The position numbers were made by a program, and so were the translations under genes. A stretch of 20,100 nt of DNA from Candidatus Ratteibacteria bacterium. GTDB taxonomy: Bacteria; CAIJMQ01. Where the stretch lies: positions 1-20,100 of the forward strand of contig JAQURI010000008.1 in the NCBI GenBank assembly GCA_028715665.1. Direction: 5' to 3'. Shown piece after piece: positions 8,790 through 14,450 of the stretch (within the stretch, counting starts at the first letter, position 1; each line of letters begins with the position of its first letter). Below the pieces are notes generated by a model. The model was not told the DNA's origin. It was given only the letters and a program-made list of their open reading frames with translations, and made no database searches.

Positions 8790-9117
8790 TTCGCTTCCCT
8801 TAAAACTTTTTCACCAACTTTTTAAAAGACGTGCTTTTTGGGCGAAAAAACCTCCCGTTATCCTTTGTTTAAGATTGTTTATTAAAATTTTAATTTTGTC
8901 TTAAACCCAGAGTAATTCCGGCCTAAGATTTTTGGATGTAAATTATATCTAATAATCTTATCTTTTTCAATTTGAAATATTTCATCAGTCTCCGCGGGGA
9001 AATGACTGTTAGTCCTAAAGATGATAATATATACCTGTATAAAATATAAAAATAAAATGCTTCCCCTAGTCCGCCATTGTATCTTCGGCGGACAAACAGG
9101 GGGACAAGGGGGGAAAA
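8790..9117. other. Divergent intergenic region between acdA and the M42 peptidase
   Basis: 328 bp without a gene, carrying regulation for both directions. It contains a perfect 14-bp AT palindrome ATTAAAATTTTAAT (8881-8894), a TAAGATT/AATCTTA inverted repeat (8924-8930 and 8954-8960) and several AT-rich -10-like stretches (for example GATAAT at 9023-9028). None has a convincing -35 box at proper spacing, so no promoter is assigned. Confidence 0.5.
9063..9102 (+). promoter_or_regulatory. Hairpin in the 5' leader of the M42 peptidase gene
   Basis: Perfect 7-bp stem GTCCGCC (9069-9075)/GGCGGAC (9087-9093) with an 11-nt loop, extendable by CCCCT (9063-9067)/AGGGG (9098-9102). The pyrimidine stretch at 9061-9067 could alternatively pair with the purine-rich Shine-Dalgarno at 9107-9115, so the leader has two mutually exclusive folds. 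It may equally be a REP-like palindrome with no regulatory role. Confidence 0.4.
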
Positions 9118-10176
9118 ATGCGCGAAGAATCTTTGAAGTTTTTGAAAGAACTTGTTGAAACCCCGTCTCCTTCCGGCTTTGAAACGGCGGTTCAGAAAGT
9201 TATTGAAAACAGAATGAAAAAAATTACGGAAGACACTTCTACCGATGTGATTGGTAATTTTACCGCAGTTTTAAATAGAGACGGGAACCCCAAAATTATG
9301 CTTGCGGCTCACTGCGATGAAATAGGGCTTATGGTCAAATATATATCCGATGAGGGGTTCATTTATTTTACTACGATCGGCGGCATTGACAACCATCTTA
9401 TACCGGGCAGAAAGGTATATATACACACTAATAAGGGCAAGGTTTTGGGAATAATAGGCAAAAAACCGGTACATTGGATGGAAAAAGAAGAAAGAGAAAA
9501 GACCTTAAAAATAGAGAATATGTGGATAGATATTGGAGCAAAAAACAGAAAAGAAGCTGAAAGAACAGTCAACATCGGAGACCCCGTAACTGTTGCTGAA
9601 GAGTTGGAAGTCCTAAGAAATAACCTCGTTACATCGAGAGCTTTTGATGACAAGATGGGAGCTTATCTGATTGTGGAAATCATGGATGCACTTAAAGATA
9701 AGAAGTTTATGTCTTCTTTATACGGTGTTGTCACTGTCCAGGAAGAAGTTGGTTTGAGAGGGGCCGTTCCTTCTACATTTAGAGTAGACCCCGACATAGG
9801 TATTTGCATTGAAGTGATTTGGGCAACAGACCACCCTTCCATCGATAAAAAGAAAATCGGGGAGTATAAGATTGGAGCAGGACCGGTTATATCAAGAGGC
9901 GCAAATATAAATCCCAAGTTGTTTAGCCTTTTGTTAGATACAGCTAAAAAAGAAAAAATCCCATATCAGGTATTCGGCGAACCCGGCAGAACAGGCACCG
10001 ACGCCCATGTAATGCAACTGACAAAAAAAGGTGTTGCCACTGCACTTGTGTCAGTTCCTATAAGATATATGCATACACCTGTCGAATTGCTTTCTACAAA
10101 AGACCTCGACTGGACCGCGCGTTTAATTATTGCTCTAATAAAAAGAATAAAACCGGGGATGGATTTCATCCCGTAG
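9118..10176 (+). CDS. M42 family metallo-aminopeptidase
   Basis: Cytoplasmic zinc or cobalt aminopeptidase of the TET/glutamyl-aminopeptidase family, which forms large dodecamers that degrade short peptides. 352 aa, normal length. Metal and catalytic motifs: AAHCDEIG (His65), SRAFDDKMG (Asp177/178), VQEEVGLRGA (catalytic Glu209 and ligand Glu210), IEVIWATDHP (Glu232 at the position held by Asp or Glu in the family) and YMHTPVE (His319). GRTGTDAH lies upstream of the last ligand. A GGGGGG ribosome-binding site sits 5 nt before the ATG. It stands alone, divergent from acdAB. Some relatives are annotated as endoglucanases, but the peptidase ligand set favours peptidase. Confidence 0.94.
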   Translation: MREESLKFLKELVETPSPSGFETAVQKVIENRMKKITEDTSTDVIGNFTAVLNRDGNPKIMLAAHCDEIGLMVKYISDEGFIYFTTIGGIDNHLIPGRKVYIHTNKGKVLGIIGKKPVHWMEKEEREKTLKIENMWIDIGAKNRKEAERTVNIGDPVTVAEELEVLRNNLVTSRAFDDKMGAYLIVEIMDALKDKKFMSSLYGVVTVQEEVGLRGAVPSTFRVDPDIGICIEVIWATDHPSIDKKKIGEYKIGAGPVISRGANINPKLFSLLLDTAKKEKIPYQVFGEPGRTGTDAHVMQLTKKGVATALVSVPIRYMHTPVELLSTKDLDWTARLIIALIKRIKPGMDFIP

Positions 10177-10198
10177 CATATTATTAAAAAAGGGGAAA

Positions 10199-10228
10199 TT
10201 GACTCTCAAATATAAACTACTTTATAAT
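10199..10228 (+). promoter_or_regulatory. Sigma70-type promoter of the tRNA array
   Basis: TTGACT (10199-10204, 5/6 to consensus) and TATAAT (10223-10228, 6/6) with an 18-nt spacer. The expected transcription start near 10235 is about 20 nt before tRNA-Lys. The promoter lies just after the M42 gene and probably drives all three tRNAs and perhaps tig. Confidence 0.75.
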
Positions 10229-10255
10229 AAAACCCTTTTTTAAAACCCTTTTTCG

Positions 10256-10329
10256 GGGTCATTAGCTCAATTTGGCAGAGCAGTGGACTCTTAATCCATT
10301 GGTTGCAGGTTCAAGTCCTGCATGACCCA
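10256..10329 (+). tRNA. tRNA-Lys (CUU)
   Basis: Complete cloverleaf: acceptor GGGTCAT paired with ATGACCC, D-stem GCTC/GAGC, anticodon stem GTGGA/TCCAT with loop CTCTTAA (anticodon CTT), T-stem GCAGG/CCTGC with loop TTCAAGT, discriminator A. The CCA end is not encoded. First gene of a three-tRNA array; a heptad hairpin starts 13 nt downstream. Confidence 0.96.
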
Positions 10330-10342
10330 CTATTTTAAATAA

Positions 10343-10423
10343 AGTAGCAAGTAACAAGTAGAGAGTAACGAGAGTATGTACAGTTATTTAATTCTCGCTA
10401 CTTGTTGCTCTCTACTCGCTACT
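10343..10423. repeat. Heptad-repeat hairpin 4 (AGTAGCG class)
   Basis: Palindrome of 7-nt units between tRNA-Lys and tRNA-Leu. The left arm (10343-10376) consists of AGTAGCA- and AGTAACG-like units; the right arm (10391-10423) is their inverted counterpart. Total length is close to a whole number of heptads. Same unit class as the hairpin after fabH. Confidence 0.85.
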
Positions 10424-10424
10424 G

Positions 10425-10439
10425 CCGAGCGAAGCGAGG
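10425..10439. repeat. Short GCGAAGC mini-hairpin before tRNA-Leu
   Basis: CCGAGCGAAGCGAGG can fold as CC/GG and GC/GC pairs separated by tandem G.A mismatches around a GAA loop. GCGAAGC is known as an exceptionally stable mini-hairpin. It ends 5 nt before tRNA-Leu. Function unknown; it may be incidental. Confidence 0.35.
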
Positions 10440-10444
10440 TTTAC

Positions 10445-10527
10445 GCGGACGTGGCGGAACCGGCATACGCGTACGGCTTAGGACCGTATCCCTTCGTGGG
10501 TTGAGAGTTCAACTCTCTCCGTCCGCA
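10445..10527 (+). tRNA. tRNA-Leu (UAG)
   Basis: Class II tRNA of 83 nt: acceptor GCGGACG/CGTCCGC, anticodon stem TACGG/CCGTA with loop CTTAGGA (anticodon TAG), a long variable arm with CCC/GGG pairing, T-stem GAGAG/CTCTC with loop TTCAA, discriminator A. CCA is not encoded. The next heptad hairpin starts 10 nt downstream. Confidence 0.95.
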
Positions 10528-10537
10528 CTGTGAGGAA

Positions 10538-10624
10538 ATAGTTGACAGCCAATAGTTTATAGTTTATAGTTTGCAGTCCTGAATCTGTAAATAATAAACT
10601 ATATACTCTAAACTATCGACTGTT
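10538..10624. repeat. Heptad-repeat hairpin 5 (ATAGTTT class)
   Basis: Third unit class. The left arm (10538-10572) contains three consecutive exact ATAGTTT units plus two variants; the right arm (10592-10623) carries AAACTAT-like units. The loop is about 20 nt. It fills the spacer between tRNA-Leu and tRNA-Gly. Confidence 0.85.
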
Positions 10625-10628
10625 TTAC

Positions 10629-10703
10629 GCGGGTGTAGCTCAGTGGTAGAGCATCACGTTGCCAACGTGAGGGTCGCGAGTTCGAACCTCGTCGCCCGCT
10701 CCA
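10629..10703 (+). tRNA. tRNA-Gly (GCC)
   Basis: Cloverleaf with acceptor GCGGGTG/CGCCCGC, D-stem GCTC/GAGC, anticodon stem TCACG/CGTGA with loop TTGCCAA (anticodon GCC), T-loop TTCGAAC, discriminator T. Unlike the two upstream tRNAs, the 3' CCA is encoded (10701-10703). A heptad hairpin starts 3 nt later. Confidence 0.96.
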
Positions 10704-10706
10704 ATA

Positions 10707-10785
10707 AGACAGAAGACAGTTAACAGACAACAGATGACAGAGAACAAAAATCTGACCTCTGATTTCTGACTTCTGTCTTCTGATA
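10707..10785. repeat. Heptad-repeat hairpin 6 (CAGA/TCTG class)
   Basis: The left arm (10707-10748) has six units, mostly NNACAGA; after two bases, the right arm (10751-10785) has five units beginning TCTG. It fills the space between tRNA-Gly and tig, ending one base before the first possible tig ATG. Confidence 0.85.
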
Positions 10786-10786
10786 T

Positions 10787-12067
10787 ATGAGTGGAAAACA
10801 AATGCAAGTACAAGTTAAAGATTTGGATAAAAATAAAAAATCGTTGTCTATAGAAATTCCGCAGGAAGAAGTGGGGAAAAGATTGACTAAAACGTATTCT
10901 GCGGTTTTAAATAGTGCATCTATCCCGGGATTTAGGAAAGGGAAAGCCCCTCTAAAGATTTTGAAACTCTATTACGGGAAGAATATAAACAGACAAGTAG
11001 CCGAAGAGCTCGTAAGTGAGTATTATAAAAAAGCGGTTGCTGAGAAAAACTTAAAAGTGGCAATGGAGCCGGAAATAAAAATTGGCCGCTTGGCGGACGG
11101 CGATGTGGATTTAAATGAAGATAAACCTTTAAAGTTCGAAGCAATAGTCGAAATTTTTCCTAAAGTAAAAATAGGAGAATATAAAGGCGTAGAAATCGAG
11201 GCAGAAAAAACGGAAATCACAAAGGAAGATGTTGAGGCGGTCCTTGAAAGGAAGCGCGAAGAAAAGGCCGAACTTATTCCTGTAACCAACCGCCCTTCCC
11301 AAAGAGGCGACCTGATAACAATCGATTACCAAATAGAAATCGCGGGGAAAATAGCAAAAGAATTAAAAAACCAAAAGTTGATATTGGGAAAGACGCCTCT
11401 TCCGAAAGGATGGGAAAAAGAACTAACTGCGGTTAAGAAGGGCGATGTCAAAGAAATCCGCGAGGAATCCAAATCCGAAAAATCGAAAGGTAAAAAAGTG
11501 GTATATAAATTAACGGTCAAAGACATTCAGGAAAGGCGGCTTTTGGTTCTAACCGACGATTTTGCGAGAAAATTGGGTAATTTCGAAAATTTGGACAAGG
11601 CACGGGAAAAGATAAAAGCGGAGCTTGAAGGAATATCCAAGATTTACGAAGAAGAAAACTTAAGAAGAGCCGTTACGGAAAAAGTCCTTAAAAATTCCGA
11701 CATAGAGGTCCCGCCTTCCGTAATTAAAAGGTTTTCCGAATATTATATGTCTTTGAATAAGGACTTAAGCGAAGAAGAAAGCAAAAAGATAGCGGGAGAA
11801 AATATAAAACAACAACTGATAATCGAAGAAATTGCCAAAAAAGAAAAAATAGAGGTGACCGACGAGGAAGTCAACAAGAGAAAAAAAGAAATTCAGGCAC
11901 GAGACGGTTCGGAAGAAGACATTAAAGAAAATTTACAGAGAGAAAAGGTCTTGAGGTTTCTTGTCGAAAATGCAAAAGTAAAAGAAAAAGCGAAAAAAAT
12001 GATTCTTACGCCCGAAGAAGCGGGAAAACTTTCTTCGTCGAAGAAGGGGAGCATTATAACCGTTTAG
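10787..12067 (+). CDS. tig: Trigger factor (ribosome-associated chaperone and prolyl isomerase)
   Basis: Binds near the ribosomal exit tunnel and shelters nascent chains. 426 aa. The N-terminal ribosome-binding domain has the signature GFRKGKAPLKIL (48-59); a FKBP-type PPIase domain follows at roughly residues 160-250 (RGDLITIDYQ to YKLTVKDIQERRLL); the C-terminal helical chaperone domain is rich in Lys and Glu. The family usually begins MQV, so the second ATG at 10802 (MQVQVKDLDKNKKSLSI) may be the true start. No clear SD precedes 10787 because hairpin 6 abuts it, whereas GAGTGGA lies 6 nt before 10802. Downstream clpP is a conserved neighbour. Confidence 0.95.
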   Translation: MSGKQMQVQVKDLDKNKKSLSIEIPQEEVGKRLTKTYSAVLNSASIPGFRKGKAPLKILKLYYGKNINRQVAEELVSEYYKKAVAEKNLKVAMEPEIKIGRLADGDVDLNEDKPLKFEAIVEIFPKVKIGEYKGVEIEAEKTEITKEDVEAVLERKREEKAELIPVTNRPSQRGDLITIDYQIEIAGKIAKELKNQKLILGKTPLPKGWEKELTAVKKGDVKEIREESKSEKSKGKKVVYKLTVKDIQERRLLVLTDDFARKLGNFENLDKAREKIKAELEGISKIYEEENLRRAVTEKVLKNSDIEVPPSVIKRFSEYYMSLNKDLSEEESKKIAGENIKQQLIIEEIAKKEKIEVTDEEVNKRKKEIQARDGSEEDIKENLQREKVLRFLVENAKVKEKAKKMILTPEEAGKLSSSKKGSIITV

Positions 12068-12077
12068 AGGAGCTAAA

Positions 12078-12689
12078 ATGGCTTTGATACCGATTGTTGT
12101 GGAACAAACAGGCAAGATGGAAAGAGCTTATGACATTTATTCTCGTCTATTGAAAGACAGAATAATAATGTTAGGGGTCCCTATAGACGACCATGTAGCA
12201 AATGTGGTAATCGCACAGCTTTTATATCTGGAATCCGAAGACCCCAAAAAAGACATATTCCTTTATATAAATTCCCCGGGTGGCTATGCGACCTCGGGAT
12301 TGGCGATATACGACACTATGCAGTTTATAAAATGCGACGTGTCCACTATATGTATAGGGCAAGCGTCGTCAGCCGCGGCATTATTGCTTGTCGCGGGAAC
12401 TAAAGGCAAGAGGTTATCTTTGCCGCACAGCAGAATTCTTATCCATCAGCCTTCCGGTACCATTCAGGGACAGGCAACGGATATCGGAATTCATGCAAAG
12501 GAAATATTGAGTTTGAAAGAAAAAATGAACCAACTTATCGCAAAGCATACGGGTCAGCCTCTGGAGAGAATTCAAAAAGACACGGAAAGAGATTTTTTTA
12601 TGAATCCCGAAGAAGCAAAGAAGTATGGTATCATAGACGAAATTATTTATTCTAAGAAATCTGCCGATTCCGGCAAAAGTATTAAGTAA
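12078..12689 (+). CDS. clpP: ATP-dependent Clp protease proteolytic subunit
   Basis: Serine peptidase forming the two-ring proteolytic chamber fed by ClpX or ClpA. 203 aa. The triad is at the classical positions: Ser98 in GQASSAAALLL, His123 in RILIHQPSG, Asp172 in ERDFFMNPEEA. The substrate-binding glycine stretch INSPGGYATSG (64-74) and the GQATDI handle are present. GAGGAG precedes the ATG, and the gene starts 10 bp after tig, so the two are co-transcribed. The usual tig-clpP-clpX order is broken: rplM follows instead of clpX, so the ATPase partner must be encoded elsewhere. Confidence 0.98.
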   Translation: MALIPIVVEQTGKMERAYDIYSRLLKDRIIMLGVPIDDHVANVVIAQLLYLESEDPKKDIFLYINSPGGYATSGLAIYDTMQFIKCDVSTICIGQASSAAALLLVAGTKGKRLSLPHSRILIHQPSGTIQGQATDIGIHAKEILSLKEKMNQLIAKHTGQPLERIQKDTERDFFMNPEEAKKYGIIDEIIYSKKSADSGKSIK

Positions 12690-12707
12690 AGCAAGGAGCA
12701 ATAGAAA

Positions 12708-13142
12708 ATGAAAACATTCACGCTTAAAAAGGAACAAGTCGAAAGAAAGTGGTATTTGGTAGACGCCAAAGATAAAGTTTTGGGCAGATTGGCTTCCAGA
12801 ATAGCTCTTGTCTTGCAAGGCAAACACAAACCATCATATACGCCTAATATCGATATGAGTGATTTTGTAGTAGTTATAAACGCCGAAAAAATAAAAGTTA
12901 CCGGCAAAAAATTGGAAAATAAAAAATATCAAAGCCATTCTCTGTATCCCCGCGGGTTCAAAGAAGAAAGATTTGAAGACCTGCTCAAGACAGAGCCGGA
13001 AGAGATAATAAAAAGGGCTGTTAAAACTATGCTGCCGTTCAATAAATTGAGAGACAGAAGAATGAAAAAATTGAAAGTCTATAGAGGCTGTGAACATCCT
13101 CATAAAAGCGTGAAGTTGGAAGCTGTTAGTCTTACTAAATAA
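12708..13142 (+). CDS. rplM: 50S ribosomal protein L13
   Basis: Large-subunit protein, early assembly component of 23S rRNA domain II. 144 aa, usual length. Family hallmarks: N-terminal WYLVDAKDKVLGRLAS, LQGKHKPSYTPNIDMSDFVVVINAEK, the YPRGFKEERF segment, and RAVKTMLPFNKLRDRRMKKLKVYRG before the C-terminal HPH stretch. AAGGAG lies 10 nt upstream of the ATG. It starts 18 bp after clpP and is paired with rpsI 26 bp downstream, the near-universal rplM-rpsI pair. Confidence 0.98.
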   Translation: MKTFTLKKEQVERKWYLVDAKDKVLGRLASRIALVLQGKHKPSYTPNIDMSDFVVVINAEKIKVTGKKLENKKYQSHSLYPRGFKEERFEDLLKTEPEEIIKRAVKTMLPFNKLRDRRMKKLKVYRGCEHPHKSVKLEAVSLTK

Positions 13143-13168
13143 TATAATAGACAGGAGAAATTTAACTT

Positions 13169-13558
13169 ATGGAAAATAAAGTCAATACGACCGGAAGAAG
13201 AAAAGAAGCAATTGCAAAAATTTTACTTTCTTTGGGAAAAGGAAACATATTTGTAAACGGCAAAAGATTGGATGAGTATTTCCCTCAGGCAAATCTTCAA
13301 GCAAAAGTCATTGCTCCTCTGGAAGTTACCGATAATCTAAAAAGATACGATGTAAAAATTAGAGTCTTGGGGGGAGGTATCTCGGGACAAGCAGGTGCGG
13401 TTGCTTTAGGCATTGCTCGTGCTTTGGTGGATGCAGATGCAAAATTCAGGGCTACCTTAAAGAAAAAAGGATTGCTCTCCAGAGACCCACGCATGGTGGA
13501 GAGGAAAAAGTATGGAAGACGAAAAGCCCGTAAAACACCCCAATACTCCAAACGATAA
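13169..13558 (+). CDS. rpsI: 30S ribosomal protein S9
   Basis: Small-subunit protein whose C-terminal tail contacts P-site tRNA. 129 aa. N-terminal TTGRRKEAIAKI, central IRVLGGGISGQAGAVALGIARAL, and the basic C-terminal tail KKYGRRKARKTPQYSKR ending in the conserved SKR. An AGGAG site lies about 11 nt before the ATG. The last 47 bases also encode the start of zapA in the +1 frame, so the functionally constrained S9 tail shares its DNA with a second protein. Confidence 0.98.
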   Translation: MENKVNTTGRRKEAIAKILLSLGKGNIFVNGKRLDEYFPQANLQAKVIAPLEVTDNLKRYDVKIRVLGGGISGQAGAVALGIARALVDADAKFRATLKKKGLLSRDPRMVERKKYGRRKARKTPQYSKR

Positions 13559-13862
13559 AAGTTTATCCCATTCTTCATTGCCGGAGCGGGGGGATGTTGT
13601 CGTTGTCAATATCCTCGGCAACGAAATAAGATTAAGAACCGGGACCGATTCCGCTTATATCCATAAATTGGCTGTAGATATCGAAAATAGAATCAGACAT
13701 TGTATGAGCGATTCGGGCGTTATGTCTTCCCTTAAAGCGGTCATACTGGTTTGCCTTGAGCTTGCCGATGAATTGGAAAAAAGCAAACAGCAACATTTCA
13801 AGAAAGACAAAATCTGGGAAGAAAAAATAGACAAACTCCTCGATAAAATTTCCGCAATATAA
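13512..13862 (+). CDS. zapA: Cell division protein ZapA-like
   Basis: 116 aa, resembling ZapA, which bundles FtsZ filaments at the division ring. The core VVNILGNEIRLRTGTDSAYI followed by HKLAVDIENRIRHCM matches the ZapA globular domain, and the C-terminal half (LKAVILVCLELADELEKSKQQ onward) is a predicted coiled coil as in the family. The ATG lies inside rpsI, in another frame, with a 47-nt overlap. It is favoured because GGAGAGG sits about 8 nt upstream, and no good in-frame ATG or GTG is visible before the conserved core. The first roughly 25 residues look poorly conserved. A 6S RNA gene follows, as in many bacteria, which supports the call. Confidence 0.78.
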   Translation: MEDEKPVKHPNTPNDKSLSHSSLPERGDVVVVNILGNEIRLRTGTDSAYIHKLAVDIENRIRHCMSDSGVMSSLKAVILVCLELADELEKSKQQHFKKDKIWEEKIDKLLDKISAI

Positions 13863-13900
13863 CGCTGCTAAGTTTTTATCCCCGGCTTCTTAAAAAAGAC

Positions 13901-13954
13901 TGTCCCAGCTCATATACTATGTAAAAATTCTCTTAGACAATTTTGCCATGCTCA
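13901..13954. repeat. CCCAGCTC repeat, copy A (interrupted)
   Basis: About 54 bp closely similar to 14117-14177: both read ACTG, CCCAGCTC, then AAAATTCTCT, AATTTTG and CTC at matching spacing. Copy A is split at CTCA by the MITE-like element 13955-14076. Its closing arm (TCGGGA) appears to resume after the element. Confidence 0.65.
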
Positions 13955-14076
13955 TCCCGTTAGAGATAGCTCCGATGTTACATCGGAGCGTAAACTATCA
14001 CTGACACTATACTGCCTTATAGTTCCTTCAGCAACTCGGCTAGAAACGGACTATACGCTCTTCATCTCTAACGGGA
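13955..14076. mobile_element. MITE-like element with 13-bp terminal inverted repeats
   Basis: 122 bp bounded by perfect inverted repeats TCCCGTTAGAGAT (13955-13967) and ATCTCTAACGGGA (14064-14076), flanked by CTCA direct repeats (13951-13954 and 14077-14080) that look like a target duplication. Inside are CTCCGATG/CATCGGAG around a TTA loop (13970-13988) and GAGCGTA/TACGCTC (13986-13992 and 14054-14060), so the whole can fold as a branched structure. No protein is encoded, so it would be non-autonomous. Confidence 0.65.
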
Positions 14077-14116
14077 CTCATCGGGATCCCCGCTGATTTG
14101 ATTTACTGCCTGTCTA

Positions 14117-14177
14117 CTGCCCCAGCTCGTAAACCGTATCAAAATTCTCTGCAATAATTTTGACACACTCGCTGGGG
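14117..14177. repeat. CCCAGCTC repeat, copy B (intact palindrome)
   Basis: Outer arms CCCCAGC (14120-14126) and GCTGGGG (14171-14177); inner arms CAAAATT and AATTTTG. Second copy of the repeat interrupted at 13901-13954. Function unknown. Confidence 0.65.
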
Positions 14178-14200
14178 CGCTTCGACGGAACGTCGAAGCG
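14178..14200. repeat. Perfect 10-bp hairpin beside copy B
   Basis: CGCTTCGACG (14178-14187), GAA loop, CGTCGAAGCG (14191-14200). It is followed by an A-run, not a T-run, so it is not a rightward intrinsic terminator. Possibly another REP-like unit. Confidence 0.55.
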
Positions 14201-14231
14201 AAAAAAGTCAAGAAAAAGAGGAATTCCTGCA

Positions 14232-14259
14232 TTGACACTCGCAAATTCTATATTATAAT
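14232..14259 (+). promoter_or_regulatory. Sigma70 promoter of the 6S RNA gene
   Basis: Perfect consensus boxes TTGACA (14232-14237) and TATAAT (14254-14259) with a 16-nt spacer. The predicted start near 14266-14267 coincides with the first base of the 6S closing stem. Confidence 0.85.
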
Positions 14260-14266
14260 AAGGTTG

Positions 14267-14450
14267 AAGCTCTAAGATACACGTGATGGAATAGTGGAAT
14301 CCTTAGCCAATATTTTCCACAGGGAATTCAGCTTTGGGTAGAGCATGTATGCTTCCGATGTATGTCGGGAGAAACAGAAACTATCCAAGAGAATACCCAC
14401 TTAGAATTTGGGTGTTGAGATTCCTGTCCCACACGGTATTTTGGGGCTTT
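14267..14450 (+). ncRNA. ssrS: 6S RNA
   Basis: About 184-nt RNA that sequesters the housekeeping sigma factor-RNA polymerase holoenzyme in stationary phase. Evidence: a consensus promoter immediately upstream; a continuous 14-bp closing stem AAGCTCTAAGATAC (14267-14280) with GTATTTTGGGGCTT (14436-14449), using G.U pairs; further flanking helices CGTG/CACG and GGAAT/ATTCC around an internal loop, the 6S central-bubble architecture; an apical hairpin CTTCCGA/TCGGGAG (14352-14358 and 14365-14371) near the exact midpoint; and location directly after zapA, a common place for ssrS. Recognised from structure and context, not from a covariance-model search. Exact ends are uncertain by a few bases. 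Confidence 0.8.

Noticed and set aside
9002..9028. Promoter ATGACT with GATAAT upstream of the M42 gene
   Set aside because: The spacer is only 15 nt and the -35 match is poor, so it is not listed as a promoter.
10185..10250. AAAAAGGG/CCCTTTTT pairing as terminator of the M42 gene
   Set aside because: The arms are about 40 nt apart and span the tRNA promoter; two direct CCCTTTTT copies make the pairing ambiguous and stability low.
10343..10785. CRISPR-like array between tRNA genes
   Set aside because: Units are 7 nt, degenerate and inverted about a centre, with no unique spacers of constant length and no cas genes nearby.
12414..12827. Frame of 137 codons on the - strand
   Set aside because: It is antisense to clpP and rplM, whose catalytic and signature motifs are intact; no SD or domain supports it.
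14178..14200. Intrinsic terminator after zapA
   Set aside because: The hairpin is perfect but is followed by A residues on the + strand, and on the - strand the T-run precedes rather than follows it.
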